64,000 bases of DNA from Winogradskyella pacifica (GTDB lineage Bacteria; Bacteroidota; Bacteroidia; Flavobacteriales; Flavobacteriaceae). The notes under the pieces were generated by a model. The model did not search any database. It saw nothing but the letters and a program-made list of their open reading frames with translations, and was not told the origin of the DNA. The DNA is taken from the NCBI RefSeq assembly GCF_013403915.1, contig NZ_JABFDI010000001.1, positions 1-64,000 on the forward strand, written 5' to 3'. Below are positions 24,159 through 32,737 of this stretch, piece after piece (positions within the stretch are counted from its first letter, which is position 1; each line of letters starts with the position of its first letter). Made by a program: the position numbers and the translations under genes.

Positions 24159-26297
24159 TTATAAGTTAACGCGTTTACCTTTCGGAAATTTTACCGTGTA
24201 GGAAATTTTAACATTTTCTGTGGCACTAGATTTTAAATTTAGTGTCCATTTTAAAATTCCTTTGTCTTCATCGTAGTTAGAGTTTCCTATTTCTATGTCA
24301 TCGATTTTTATGGTTTTATCTTGACTTTTAGGAATGCGATCTAACAGTGTTAATTGAATATCAGAGGTTTTATTGTTTTTAATTTCAATTTCAAAAGCTT
24401 TTTGAATCACTCTGTTATTACCAATAAATGTGGTTTTCTTAAAATCATTTCGCTGTTTGCGTTTTACAATAATATTTGGGTCTACTCCAAGTGAAATTGT
24501 TAAACTATCTGTGGTTGCACTCGGATTAATATTGGTTTTACCTGAATAACTACCTTCAAAATAAACATTAGCTTCTGCAGGTAATAAATTGTACTGTTCC
24601 CAATTTCCGATTTTAGCCGTTAAGAATACGTTTTCATTTAAAACAGGTGCGGCAAAATAATTGTAAGTCGCAGGTACACTAAATTGATCGATTTCAATGA
24701 CCGAAATATCTCCATCGGAAGGAATATTGTGTTTTTTATTAATCTCGAATCTTGTATTGGTGATACCTGATTCTACAGTAATTCCTAAATCGTTTACTTT
24801 TCTCTGCGAGCTGTTCTGAGTATGAATCACAATGACTCCGTTAGAACCGCGATTACCATAAATAGCAGTAGCATTTGAGTCTTTTAAAACCTCAATAGAA
24901 GAAACACTGTTTGGGTCTATTTTACTTGCTGCATTAGAATCAACAAGAACACCATCAACAATGTACAATAGGTTGTTTTTACTTTTAAGAGTACTAGCTC
25001 CTCTAATTGTTATACCTGACGCTTTTCCATAAAGATTACTTACAATTTCTTCAGATTTAATAGTTGTTACAGCTTTGGAAAATGACCTATTTGAACTAGT
25101 GCCATAACCAACCACAACAACTTCATCTAAAGTATTAATATCATCATCTAAAGTTACATTCATAATACTAGAATGAATAGGTAATTCTTCCGTTTTCATA
25201 CCGACATAAGAATAACGAAGTGCATTTCCGGATGTTGTTTTTAAAGCATACCGACCATCAAAATCGGTGTGAACCCCATGAGTTGTTCCTTTTTCAATAA
25301 CACTAACTCCAGGTAATGGTAGACCATCAGAAGATGATGTTACGACTCCAGATACATTTTTAACTAATGGATTATACTTGTAATTATAACTTCTGGTGGC
25401 GCGTTGCGATTGGTAATAACTGTATGCACTGATGAAATTTAAATACTTGGGATTTACTATTGGTTTTTCGTTATTGGTGTTTGGATCACTTGTTGAGAGG
25501 ACCAAATTAACATCTGTCCAATCACAACCAGAATTTTGAAACACATGTGCCTTGTATTCCAAAGTTATAGGACTATTGATCTTTTCGGCTTTTAAATCGT
25601 AAACAGGAAACCAACCGGCGTTTTTAATATTGTATTTAAGTTTCAAGTCTAAGGACGTAGCGATGTCGCTATTTAGCTTTAATTTAATCTCGCCTGTTTG
25701 TACTTTTTCATCGACATTGAGTTCTGCAAGTTGCTTGTTTATGTCTGCCTGCAGATCGGTATGTACTTCTATTGCTTTGTGAGATTTGTTTGTAGCAATT
25801 TTTAACTCTGTAATTCGAGTTCTGTAATAGGTCGCAAAGGTTTTTAGTTTTTCTAAACTTACAACTTCAGTTTCATTTCCTAATTTTTTATTGCTCTGAA
25901 TAAGACTTAATTCTTCATTATAACCAGCAATTAAATCGTACTGATTCTGAATTTTAGCATCTAATGTTTTTAATTCATTTTGTAATGCAGAAATAGAATC
26001 ACTTTGCTTTTGCTTAGATAAATAGTTAATGCCATAATTAATGGATAGGATGGAAGCGTCCTTTAATCCTGAAATCTGAATACTGCTTTCTTCAATATGT
26101 GGAGACAAACCGTTAAATGTAATTTCGGATTTTCCAGAGTTGATTTTTATTGAAGATTCACGGTTAATTTCGGCTCCATCTAAATAGACAGTAACCATTT
26201 TAATTTTACTAGGTTGCTGAAAGGCATTGGTTAATTGTGTTCCGAGTAGAAATAGAAAAATAAGAAGTGTTTTTAAGGGTTTTGGTTGGGTTGTCAT
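24159..26297 (-). CDS. MuiA-type (DUF4139) protein with inserted TonB-plug module
   Basis: This 712-residue exported protein has a signal peptide (about 8-25). The N-terminus is DUF4140 (about 33-130, V-T-V-Y-L-D-G-A-E-I) with coiled coil, then the first part of DUF4139 (about 205-290). Residues about 312-395 are a carboxypeptidase-regulatory-like fold (S-G-V-V-T...L-P-G-V-S-V-I-E-K-G-T; D-F-D-G-R-Y) ending L-D-E-V-V-V-V-G-Y-G. Residues about 400-495 are a TonB-dependent-receptor plug (I-R-G-A-S-T; Y-I-V-D-G-V). DUF4139 resumes at about 525 and runs to the end. The plug module is typical of SusC-type receptors, but no barrel follows. Function is unknown; MuiA-like proteins are linked to mucoidy in Pseudomonas. 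Confidence 0.85.
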   Translation of the reverse strand: MTTQPKPLKTLLIFLFLLGTQLTNAFQQPSKIKMVTVYLDGAEINRESSIKINSGKSEITFNGLSPHIEESSIQISGLKDASILSINYGINYLSKQKQSDSISALQNELKTLDAKIQNQYDLIAGYNEELSLIQSNKKLGNETEVVSLEKLKTFATYYRTRITELKIATNKSHKAIEVHTDLQADINKQLAELNVDEKVQTGEIKLKLNSDIATSLDLKLKYNIKNAGWFPVYDLKAEKINSPITLEYKAHVFQNSGCDWTDVNLVLSTSDPNTNNEKPIVNPKYLNFISAYSYYQSQRATRSYNYKYNPLVKNVSGVVTSSSDGLPLPGVSVIEKGTTHGVHTDFDGRYALKTTSGNALRYSYVGMKTEELPIHSSIMNVTLDDDINTLDEVVVVGYGTSSNRSFSKAVTTIKSEEIVSNLYGKASGITIRGASTLKSKNNLLYIVDGVLVDSNAASKIDPNSVSSIEVLKDSNATAIYGNRGSNGVIVIHTQNSSQRKVNDLGITVESGITNTRFEINKKHNIPSDGDISVIEIDQFSVPATYNYFAAPVLNENVFLTAKIGNWEQYNLLPAEANVYFEGSYSGKTNINPSATTDSLTISLGVDPNIIVKRKQRNDFKKTTFIGNNRVIQKAFEIEIKNNKTSDIQLTLLDRIPKSQDKTIKIDDIEIGNSNYDEDKGILKWTLNLKSSATENVKISYTVKFPKGKRVNL

Positions 26298-26519
26298 AAT
26301 GTTAGAGTATTAATGTTTATCCAAAATTATGACACTACTAGCCATGTTATAATCCAAAATGAGTAACCCATATGGTATAGGAAGTAAACGCGTCTTATCA
26401 ATTAGTAAGAGAAGTATTACTAAAATGTCATTGGTGGATATAATTGACACTTTTAAGACCAAAATCAATTATATATAGTCTTATATCGAGTTTTTTATGT
26501 GTAAACTAGAGATTGTACA

Positions 26520-26527
26520 TACATTTG
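26520..26527 (+). promoter_or_regulatory. TACATTTG promoter element
   Basis: TACATTTG is a full match to TAnnTTTG in a gap without genes. It faces right, towards a bidirectional hairpin terminator 100 bp away, so it could drive a short RNA. No -33 TTG stands at the usual spacing. Confidence 0.5.
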
Positions 26528-26530
26528 CAG

Positions 26531-26664
26531 TAACAAAATAATGTGCTATTAATCAACCTATTATTACCCTCAATATCGAGTTGAGATAAGTTTTTGTTTA
26601 CATTAGTTTTAAGTAAGTTGTTAATTTAAAAAAGCCTTTTCATTGGTTGTGAAAAGGCTTTTTT
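26531..26664 (+). ncRNA. Candidate small RNA between promoter element and terminator
   Basis: The 26298-26663 gap holds no reading frame of note. A TACATTTG promoter element at 26520-26527 and a strong hairpin with T-run at 26628-26664 would bound a transcript of about 130 bases on the plus strand. The only ATG within (26551) closes after three codons. The sequence matches no RNA family that I recognise. Expression is inferred only from the signals. Confidence 0.35.
26628..26664. terminator. Bidirectional terminator
   Basis: Arms AAAAAAGCCTTTTCA (26628-26642) and TGAAAAGGCTTTTTT (26650-26664) pair perfectly over 15 bp with a 7-base loop. A-runs and T-runs on both sides allow it to work in both directions. 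On the minus strand it ends the mutS2/DCC operon; on the plus strand it would end the candidate RNA. Confidence 0.9.
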
Positions 26665-27083
26665 TATGCTATAAATTTAGATTTTAACTCCAGAGTTGGA
26701 ATCATACAAGATTCTTTTTTTCCATACCATTTATAACGATTCTTAGCGATATAATTGTAAATCCAATTTCTAATAAAGGTAGGTACAATTAAGAATATAG
26801 ACAATATACATGTTGGAAAACCTAAGTCTTTAGCCACCAATAATGCTGCTGTAGATTTATAAGTTAAACGATCCTTTTTAGGATTATAGAGTAAAATAGA
26901 ATCGGTGTTGACTGTATTTATATTGAATTTTTTAATGATTTCTTCTCCGACGTCACTTTGCAATGGTGCAAATACGAATTTATCTTTTTTATCCCGTTTA
27001 ATAACATACAAAACACTAGAGTTGCACAGATTGCATACTCCATCAAAGAGAATTAATTGTTTGTTATTAGGAATGTCTATCAT
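26664..27083 (-). CDS. DCC-family thiol-disulfide oxidoreductase-like protein (DUF393)
   Basis: This 139-residue protein has the N-terminal D-G-V-C-N-L-C motif (residues 14-20) that names the DCC family. It is followed by the F-A-P-L-Q-S-D-V-G block (about 39-47) and a hydrophobic C-terminal half. The C-x-x-C suggests redox activity, though no substrate is established. The start overlaps the mutS2 stop (ATGA at 27080-27083), so the two are translated together. The stop lies inside the terminator hairpin. Confidence 0.9.
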   Translation of the reverse strand: MIDIPNNKQLILFDGVCNLCNSSVLYVIKRDKKDKFVFAPLQSDVGEEIIKKFNINTVNTDSILLYNPKKDRLTYKSTAALLVAKDLGFPTCILSIFLIVPTFIRNWIYNYIAKNRYKWYGKKESCMIPTLELKSKFIA

Positions 27084-29248
27084 TTTTTTACGGCCTCAAC
27101 GAGTTCCAATTGATCTAAACTAACATTAGTAGTAAACATGCCATAATTTACGATGGCTTTGTTTTTTTCAATGGTATCAATACTACCAACAGCTCTACCA
27201 TCTTGCATGCGTACTCTGTCACCAATTCTTAAAATAGCCTTAGGTTTTTCTACAGGTTTAGCTTTCTTTTTAGCTTCTTTTTTCTTCTTACGGATAACTT
27301 CAACTTTCTTTTCTGCCTCTTGTTTTACTTGAGTTTCTTTATGCTTTTCCGCACGTTTTTGTTTCGCAGATACTTTTTTTCGTTTAGAGTTTTCAATCTG
27401 AACTAGCCTAAACAATTCAGCCATTAACTCCCGTTTTTTCTGATCTTCAAAGTACTTTTCGGAAATGTCATTAACTTTCTGCCCTAAGTAAATTAAGCGT
27501 TGGTTAGAATCATACAATTCTTGAAAGCTTTCTAATTTTTTCTGAACTTTTGCATTGACTTCTTCTAATTTATCAGCTTCAGAAATCTTCTTTTTTTCGT
27601 TTTCTTTTAATGAGCGTTCGGTCCGTTCTAATTTGCTTCGTTCTTTTTGAAGCTTTGCAATGGTCGCATCAAAACGAACTTTACCGCGTTCAATTTTCTT
27701 TTTCGATTTGTTGATTAAACTATAAGGAATACCATTTTTCTGTGCCACCTCAAACGTAAATGAGCTTCCGGCTTGCCCTACAACCAACTTATACATTGGC
27801 TCTAAGGTTTTCTCATTAAAAAGCATATTGGCATTTTTAATGTGTGGTAACTCGTTGGCTAACAATTTTAAATTGGAATAATGTGTCGTTATAATTCCGA
27901 ATGCTTCACGTTCATAAAAGACTTCTAAAAATGTTTCAGCTAAAGCTCCACCTAATTCTGGATCACTTCCTGTTCCAAATTCGTCAATTAAGAAAAGCGT
28001 TTTATTATTACACTTCTTCAGAAAATAATTCATCTGTTTTAGGCGATAACTATACGTACTCAGATGATTTTCTATAGATTGATTATCTCCTATATCACTA
28101 AGAATGCGATCAAACAAACATACATGACTACGCTCGTGCACAGGAATTAACATGCCACTTTGTAGCATAACTTGAAGCAAGCCAACTGTTTTTAAAGTGA
28201 TACTTTTTCCACCTGCATTTGGGCCCGAAATGACAATAATTCGACTGTCTTTTTCTAAACCAATAGATTGTGGAAACGTTTTCTCCCCTTTTTCTTTATT
28301 GTTTAAATAGAGTAGAGGGTGGTAGGCATCTCGCAAATTCATACTACGTTCTTCAGAAAATTCTGGAAGAATCGCATTCATACTCTGTGCATATTTTGCT
28401 TTTGCCGAAATCATATCAAGACTGATCAGAAATTCTTGGTAATCTCTAAGAAGTGGTAAAAACACGCGAATAAAATCCGTTAGTTCTTTAAGGATTTTAA
28501 TAACCTCCTCCTTCTCTTCATATTCTAAATTGTTGAGCTCTCTGGTGTGTTGTAATGTGGTTTCGGGTTCAATGTAAACAATACTTCCGGTTTTACTACC
28601 TCCCATTATTGCCCCTTTCACTTTTCTGCGATACATAGCTTTTACAGCAAGCACACGTTTATTATCTACAACAGATTCTCTTATGTCATCTAAATAATCA
28701 AGATTGTGATAGGTGTGTAATGCTGAAGAAAAACTACTATTAATTTTACCTTTGAGCAGATTAATAGATTTTCGTAAGTTGGAAAGTAGAGGTGAAGCAT
28801 CGTCTTTTATATCACCAAAACGGTCTACAACAGCATCTACTTGCTCAATAATAGTCGTATTTACCTGAATATGTTGACCAAATTGTTGAAGTTTGGGATA
28901 ATACTCTTTAAATTTTTCTAAAAACTTTAAAATCGAATTAACGGTCAACGACATGCTGACTATTTTCTGCAAGCCAGCCACTTCGAGATACGTGTTTTCT
29001 ATCTTAAGTAATTTTAATTCTTTGGCAATGGTGTCGAATCCGTGGTTTGGTATTCTGTTGTCATTTTCAAAGGACGATAAATATTCATTAACGTAAACAA
29101 GTTCGGTCATCAACACGTCTTTATTCTCAAAAGGAAGGATGGCCAAAACCGCTTCTTTACCCAAAGCTGTAAGTGTATGTGCGCTAATTTGATTTAAAAC
29201 CGTAAAGAACTCAAGGTCGTTTAAGGTTTTTTCATGAATGTTTATCAT
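27080..29248 (-). CDS. mutS2: MutS2-family ATPase lacking the Smr domain
   Basis: This 722-residue MutS2 homologue belongs to a DNA-binding ATPase family linked to suppression of recombination and to ribosome rescue in other bacteria. The Walker A motif G-P-N-A-G-G-K-S lies near residue 340 and Walker B F-L-I-D-E-F-G-T-G-S-D-P near 420. A long charged coiled coil spans about 515-665. The C-terminus ends with a KOW-like I-G-D-R-V-R-M-Q-D-G-R-A-V-G stretch. Canonical MutS2 (about 780-790 residues) ends in an Smr nuclease domain, which is absent here. The nuclease activity implied by the common name is therefore doubtful. Confidence 0.92.
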   Translation of the reverse strand: MINIHEKTLNDLEFFTVLNQISAHTLTALGKEAVLAILPFENKDVLMTELVYVNEYLSSFENDNRIPNHGFDTIAKELKLLKIENTYLEVAGLQKIVSMSLTVNSILKFLEKFKEYYPKLQQFGQHIQVNTTIIEQVDAVVDRFGDIKDDASPLLSNLRKSINLLKGKINSSFSSALHTYHNLDYLDDIRESVVDNKRVLAVKAMYRRKVKGAIMGGSKTGSIVYIEPETTLQHTRELNNLEYEEKEEVIKILKELTDFIRVFLPLLRDYQEFLISLDMISAKAKYAQSMNAILPEFSEERSMNLRDAYHPLLYLNNKEKGEKTFPQSIGLEKDSRIIVISGPNAGGKSITLKTVGLLQVMLQSGMLIPVHERSHVCLFDRILSDIGDNQSIENHLSTYSYRLKQMNYFLKKCNNKTLFLIDEFGTGSDPELGGALAETFLEVFYEREAFGIITTHYSNLKLLANELPHIKNANMLFNEKTLEPMYKLVVGQAGSSFTFEVAQKNGIPYSLINKSKKKIERGKVRFDATIAKLQKERSKLERTERSLKENEKKKISEADKLEEVNAKVQKKLESFQELYDSNQRLIYLGQKVNDISEKYFEDQKKRELMAELFRLVQIENSKRKKVSAKQKRAEKHKETQVKQEAEKKVEVIRKKKKEAKKKAKPVEKPKAILRIGDRVRMQDGRAVGSIDTIEKNKAIVNYGMFTTNVSLDQLELVEAVKK

Positions 29249-29297
29249 GTAGTATTGTACGTTTTTTAGAATTGCAAATTTAGGATATTATGTAATA

Positions 29298-30791
29298 CTA
29301 TAAGTATGAAGATACCGCTAATACGATTAAGGTGACAATTATTAATACTATAAACAATGGCATTATAAATTTTAGCCATTTACTAAAGTTGATTTTGGCA
29401 ACTGCTAAGGATGCTAAAATTAATCCTGTAGGATTTACAAGATAAAATAAGCCTAATCCGTATTGGTATGTATTAACCACAACTTCACGACCTACACCAA
29501 CAGTATCAGCCAAAGGAGCCATAATTGGCATAGTTAAAACAGCCATTCCTGAAGAACTCGGAATAAAAAATGATAACCCAGAATAAATGATGGTCATAAC
29601 ACTCGCAAAAACTCCTTTATTCATTCCGGTGGTAATATCGCTAGCGTAATACAATAACGTATCGCTTATTAAACCGTCTGTCATTAACACAGTAACACCT
29701 CTTGCGATTCCGATAATAAGTGCAACGCCTAAAAGATCACCAGCTCCTTTTACAAAGGTGTCTATAAAATCTGTTTCACTAATTTGAATAATGAATCCGA
29801 TAATTATAGCGCTAATTAAGAATACAGTCGTCATTTCTACAAACCACCAATCTAAAATTGAAACACCGATAATCATCAGAATGAAACTACTCGTAAAAAC
29901 AAACAAAGCCAATTTTAATCTCCAATTAAAATTAACATGAGATACATCTTTTAAAGTAAACAATTGTGCAATTTGCTCTCTTTGGTCGTAAATAAGCGAT
30001 TTACTTGGGTCGTTTTTAACACGCTTAGCGTACCGCATTATATAAGCAATGGTAATCGTTAAACATAAAAAGAGCATGAAGATACGACCATATAAACCGG
30101 TGGTCCAATTAATACCAGCGGCATCACTAGCAATAATTGTAGAAAAAGGATTGATCGTAGAGCACATGGTGCCAATTGCAGAACCCAAAAAAATACTAGC
30201 AACACCAACAAGAGCATCATATTTTGCCGCTAAAAAAACAGGAATTAAAATAGGGAAGAAGGCAATGGTTTCTTCTGCAAAACCAAAAGTGGTTCCTCCT
30301 ATGGCAACCAAAGAAGTGACTAGTATAATTAGTAAGGGTTCTCTTCCTTTTAAAACAATAGCTAGTTGTGCAATAGCGGCGTCAAAAGCGCCTGATTTGT
30401 TTAAAACACCTATTAAACCACCAATAATTAATACAAGGAAAATAATATCTGCTGCTTCAATAATACCTTTAATTGGAGAGGTTACAAAATCAAAAAAACT
30501 TTGTGGTTTAGGCTCTAGTTTGTTGTAAGTCCCAGGAATATTAATAGGTTTATAAATGTCGCCGTTAGTAAACTTTTCTATAGGAATTTTAATATTCAAA
30601 TCATCTAAAGACGCCTGGGTTGCTGTTAAGCTTATTTCCTTATCTAGACTTAAACGTGTAAATTTGTTTGTTGACTCATTATAACTTAAAGTATCATATT
30701 TTCCCGCAGGAACAAACCACGTTAAAAGTGTTACTAATCCTGCAATTATAAATAATATGGTCTGTGCAGAAGGGAATTTTAGATTTTTCAT
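29298..30791 (-). CDS. YfcC-family membrane carrier (DcuC-like)
   Basis: This 497-residue inner-membrane protein has about 12 hydrophobic segments and the YfcC/DcuC (PF03606) layout: L-L-T-W-F-V-P-A-G near residue 21, G-G-T-T-F-G-F-A-E-E-T-I-A-F near 165, and F-I-P-S-S-S-G-M-A-V-L-T-M-P-I-M-A-P-L near 412. Relatives transport C4-dicarboxylates, arginine/ornithine or peptides, so the substrate is open. It lies 49 bp upstream of mutS2 on the same strand and diverges from ung. Confidence 0.88.
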   Translation of the reverse strand: MKNLKFPSAQTILFIIAGLVTLLTWFVPAGKYDTLSYNESTNKFTRLSLDKEISLTATQASLDDLNIKIPIEKFTNGDIYKPINIPGTYNKLEPKPQSFFDFVTSPIKGIIEAADIIFLVLIIGGLIGVLNKSGAFDAAIAQLAIVLKGREPLLIILVTSLVAIGGTTFGFAEETIAFFPILIPVFLAAKYDALVGVASIFLGSAIGTMCSTINPFSTIIASDAAGINWTTGLYGRIFMLFLCLTITIAYIMRYAKRVKNDPSKSLIYDQREQIAQLFTLKDVSHVNFNWRLKLALFVFTSSFILMIIGVSILDWWFVEMTTVFLISAIIIGFIIQISETDFIDTFVKGAGDLLGVALIIGIARGVTVLMTDGLISDTLLYYASDITTGMNKGVFASVMTIIYSGLSFFIPSSSGMAVLTMPIMAPLADTVGVGREVVVNTYQYGLGLFYLVNPTGLILASLAVAKINFSKWLKFIMPLFIVLIIVTLIVLAVSSYL

Positions 30792-30847
30792 TCTGAGTTA
30801 TTTAGTAGTGAATTTAGATCTTAATAGGATATAATCTGTTTTAATAT

Positions 30848-31522
30848 ATGAATGTAAATATAGACCAAAGCTGGAAAACTCATCTTAATCCAGAATTTGA
30901 AAAAGCTTATTTTAAAGATTTAATGGCCTTTATAGTGCACGAATATAAGACGCATACTTGTTTTCCTAAAGCATCTGATGTTTTTAATGCTTTTAACCAT
31001 TGTACTTTTAATGATGTTAAGGTTGTAATTATTGGTCAAGATCCATATCATGATGTTGATCAAGCAAATGGCTTGTCTTTTTCTGTTAATGACGGTATAA
31101 AACATCCGCCTTCATTAGTAAATATATTTAAAGAACTAGAACAAGATCTTGGAATTTCGTATCCTACAAGTGGTAATTTAATGTCTTGGGCAGATCAAGG
31201 AGTCCTACTTTTAAATGCAACGTTAACGGTTAGAGCACATGAAGCAGGAAGTCATCAAAAGAAAGGTTGGGAGCAATTTACAGATGCAGTAATAAAAACA
31301 ATTAGTGCAGAGAAAACAAATGTTGTCTTTCTGCTTTGGGGAGGATTTGCTAAAAAGAAAAAGAAACTAATCGACACGTCTAAACATATTGTTTTAGAAA
31401 GTGGACATCCATCTCCGTTAAGCGCTAATAGAGGCTATTGGTTTGGGAATAAACATTTCAGTAAAACTAACTACCAGTTGGAGAAAGTTGGCGCGTCTGT
31501 AATTGATTGGAAACTAAAGTAG
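30848..31522 (+). CDS. ung: Uracil-DNA glycosylase, family 1
   Basis: This 224-residue enzyme removes uracil from DNA to begin base excision repair. The water-activating loop G-Q-D-P-Y-H-D (about 63-69) and the leucine intercalation loop region S-G-H-P-S-P-L-S-A (about 185-193) are intact. The length is standard. Its last 56 bp overlap a small gene on the other strand (31467-31655). It is divergent from the YfcC carrier. Confidence 0.97.
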   Translation: MNVNIDQSWKTHLNPEFEKAYFKDLMAFIVHEYKTHTCFPKASDVFNAFNHCTFNDVKVVIIGQDPYHDVDQANGLSFSVNDGIKHPPSLVNIFKELEQDLGISYPTSGNLMSWADQGVLLLNATLTVRAHEAGSHQKKGWEQFTDAVIKTISAEKTNVVFLLWGGFAKKKKKLIDTSKHIVLESGHPSPLSANRGYWFGNKHFSKTNYQLEKVGASVIDWKLK

Positions 31523-31655
31523 GCGATTTCTCAGTTTTAATAGGGTGGGGTAACCTATTGTCTACTTTTTTAGAAGTTTTGTTGCAACTAAAGATTAATA
31601 ATAAAAAGTTAATAGCAACTAAGAAGGATAAAATTAGTATAATGTTTACGATCAT
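31467..31655 (-). CDS. Small membrane-anchored protein overlapping ung
   Basis: This 62-residue protein has an N-terminal hydrophobic segment (about 3-22) followed by a Cys (residue 24) and a polar, Thr/Lys/Gln-rich tail ending Q-L-S-P-T-G-S. The pattern is that of a small anchored or lipid-modified protein. Support comes from a promoter element TACATTTG 44 bp upstream on the same strand and from the coding-like composition. It overlaps the 3' end of ung by 56 bp. I do not know a function. Confidence 0.5.
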   Translation of the reverse strand: MIVNIILILSFLVAINFLLLIFSCNKTSKKVDNRLPHPIKTEKSPTLVSNQLQTRQLSPTGS

Positions 31656-31698
31656 ATTTATCTATTTGGGTTATCAACAATATGGATGTAGAGGAAAA

Positions 31699-31706
31699 CA
31701 AATGTA
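31699..31706 (-). promoter_or_regulatory. TACATTTG promoter element before the small membrane protein
   Basis: CAAATGTA on the plus strand reads TACATTTG on the minus strand, a full TAnnTTTG match, 44 bp upstream of the 31655 start. The rest of the 31707-31847 gap is AT-rich and shows nothing else. Confidence 0.5.
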
Positions 31707-31847
31707 ATTAAATTTTTGAAATATTGAAAATTATAGACCAAAACACTTTAACTTTTAATAATTATCTATCTAAATATTATGCTTTTAAAACGTCTTAAAT
31801 GTTAAAAATTCAGATTTTATTCTTAAGCTTAATACTTAAGAGTAACG

Positions 31848-32702
31848 TTAAATTTCATGTATCAATTTAGAATAATCTACTTTCTCTGAAATAATTTTTA
31901 AAACATAAAGTTGCTCTTGTACATTATCTAGAGTCTCTTTGTCCATAACGGTTTGTGACCATTCTGTTAGTGATAACCATTCTTGAACATCTTCTAATTC
32001 TTGTCCGTAACGATTAGCAATGGTTTTGTCTATACTTGGTATAGATTTAAACTCGGAAGTTGTTTCGTTAATGATATTTAAAATCATTTTTAAATCTTCC
32101 GGATTATTGTCAATAAATTCTTGTCTAACGGCAATTACAAAGCATGGCCATGGTGATGGACAATTGTCAATACGCCTAAAGACTCCTTCATCTACAATTG
32201 GTTTAGTGGTAAATTTTTCCCACATAAAATAATCAGCTTGGCCTTCTGTTAAACCTTTTATGGCTCCATCTAGGTTTTTAATGACTTCAAAATTTAAGTC
32301 ATCTTCTATATCCCAATTATTATTTTTGGCGTTTATATAGGCCATAAGGTGTGATCCTGACCCATATCTGCTTATTGCAGCTCTACTTCCTTTTATATCA
32401 TCAATAGTTTTGAATTGCGAATCTGCAGCAACATGAATTCCCCAAATTAGAGGAGTTTCAACAAAAGTTTGAACAATTTTAGAAGGATTTCCTTCTATAA
32501 TATCTTTAACAATTCCTTCGGTTAATATAACAGCCATATCAATTTCTCCAGATCGTAATGCTTTTGTCATAGCGCCAGTGCCACCATAATAATCATGCCA
32601 TCTTAAATTGATGTTTTGGTCCTTGTACTCACCATCTTTAAGTGTTAAATACCATGCTAAATTAAAGTGTTCTGGTACTCCACCAATGTTTACTTTTTTC
32701 AT
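31848..32702 (-). CDS. Periplasmic-binding-protein-like protein without signal peptide
   Basis: This 284-residue protein has the type 2 solute-binding fold seen in SsuA/THI5-like proteins: G-G-V-P-E-H-F-N near the start, G-A-M-T-K-A-L-R-S-G-E-I-D-M-A-V (about 43-58) and A-I-S-R-Y-G-S-G-S-H (about 108-117). There is no signal peptide or lipobox, so it should be cytosolic. No ABC transporter permease or ATPase gene is nearby. It is the last gene of an operon with a nucleoside phosphorylase. It may be an enzyme on this fold (as THI5 is) or a ligand sensor; that is inference. Confidence 0.8.
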   Translation of the reverse strand: MKKVNIGGVPEHFNLAWYLTLKDGEYKDQNINLRWHDYYGGTGAMTKALRSGEIDMAVILTEGIVKDIIEGNPSKIVQTFVETPLIWGIHVAADSQFKTIDDIKGSRAAISRYGSGSHLMAYINAKNNNWDIEDDLNFEVIKNLDGAIKGLTEGQADYFMWEKFTTKPIVDEGVFRRIDNCPSPWPCFVIAVRQEFIDNNPEDLKMILNIINETTSEFKSIPSIDKTIANRYGQELEDVQEWLSLTEWSQTVMDKETLDNVQEQLYVLKIISEKVDYSKLIHEI

Positions 32703-32737
32703 TTTTATACTGAGTCCCTTAAAAAGAAAGGGGTTAA

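Noticed and set aside
30049..30528. 159-residue plus-strand protein inside the YfcC carrier
   Set aside because: It lies entirely antisense to a well-supported membrane transporter gene and resembles no family.
31507..31707. 66-residue plus-strand frame after ung
   Set aside because: It starts inside ung, has no promoter or ribosome-binding signal, and lies opposite the better supported small membrane protein.
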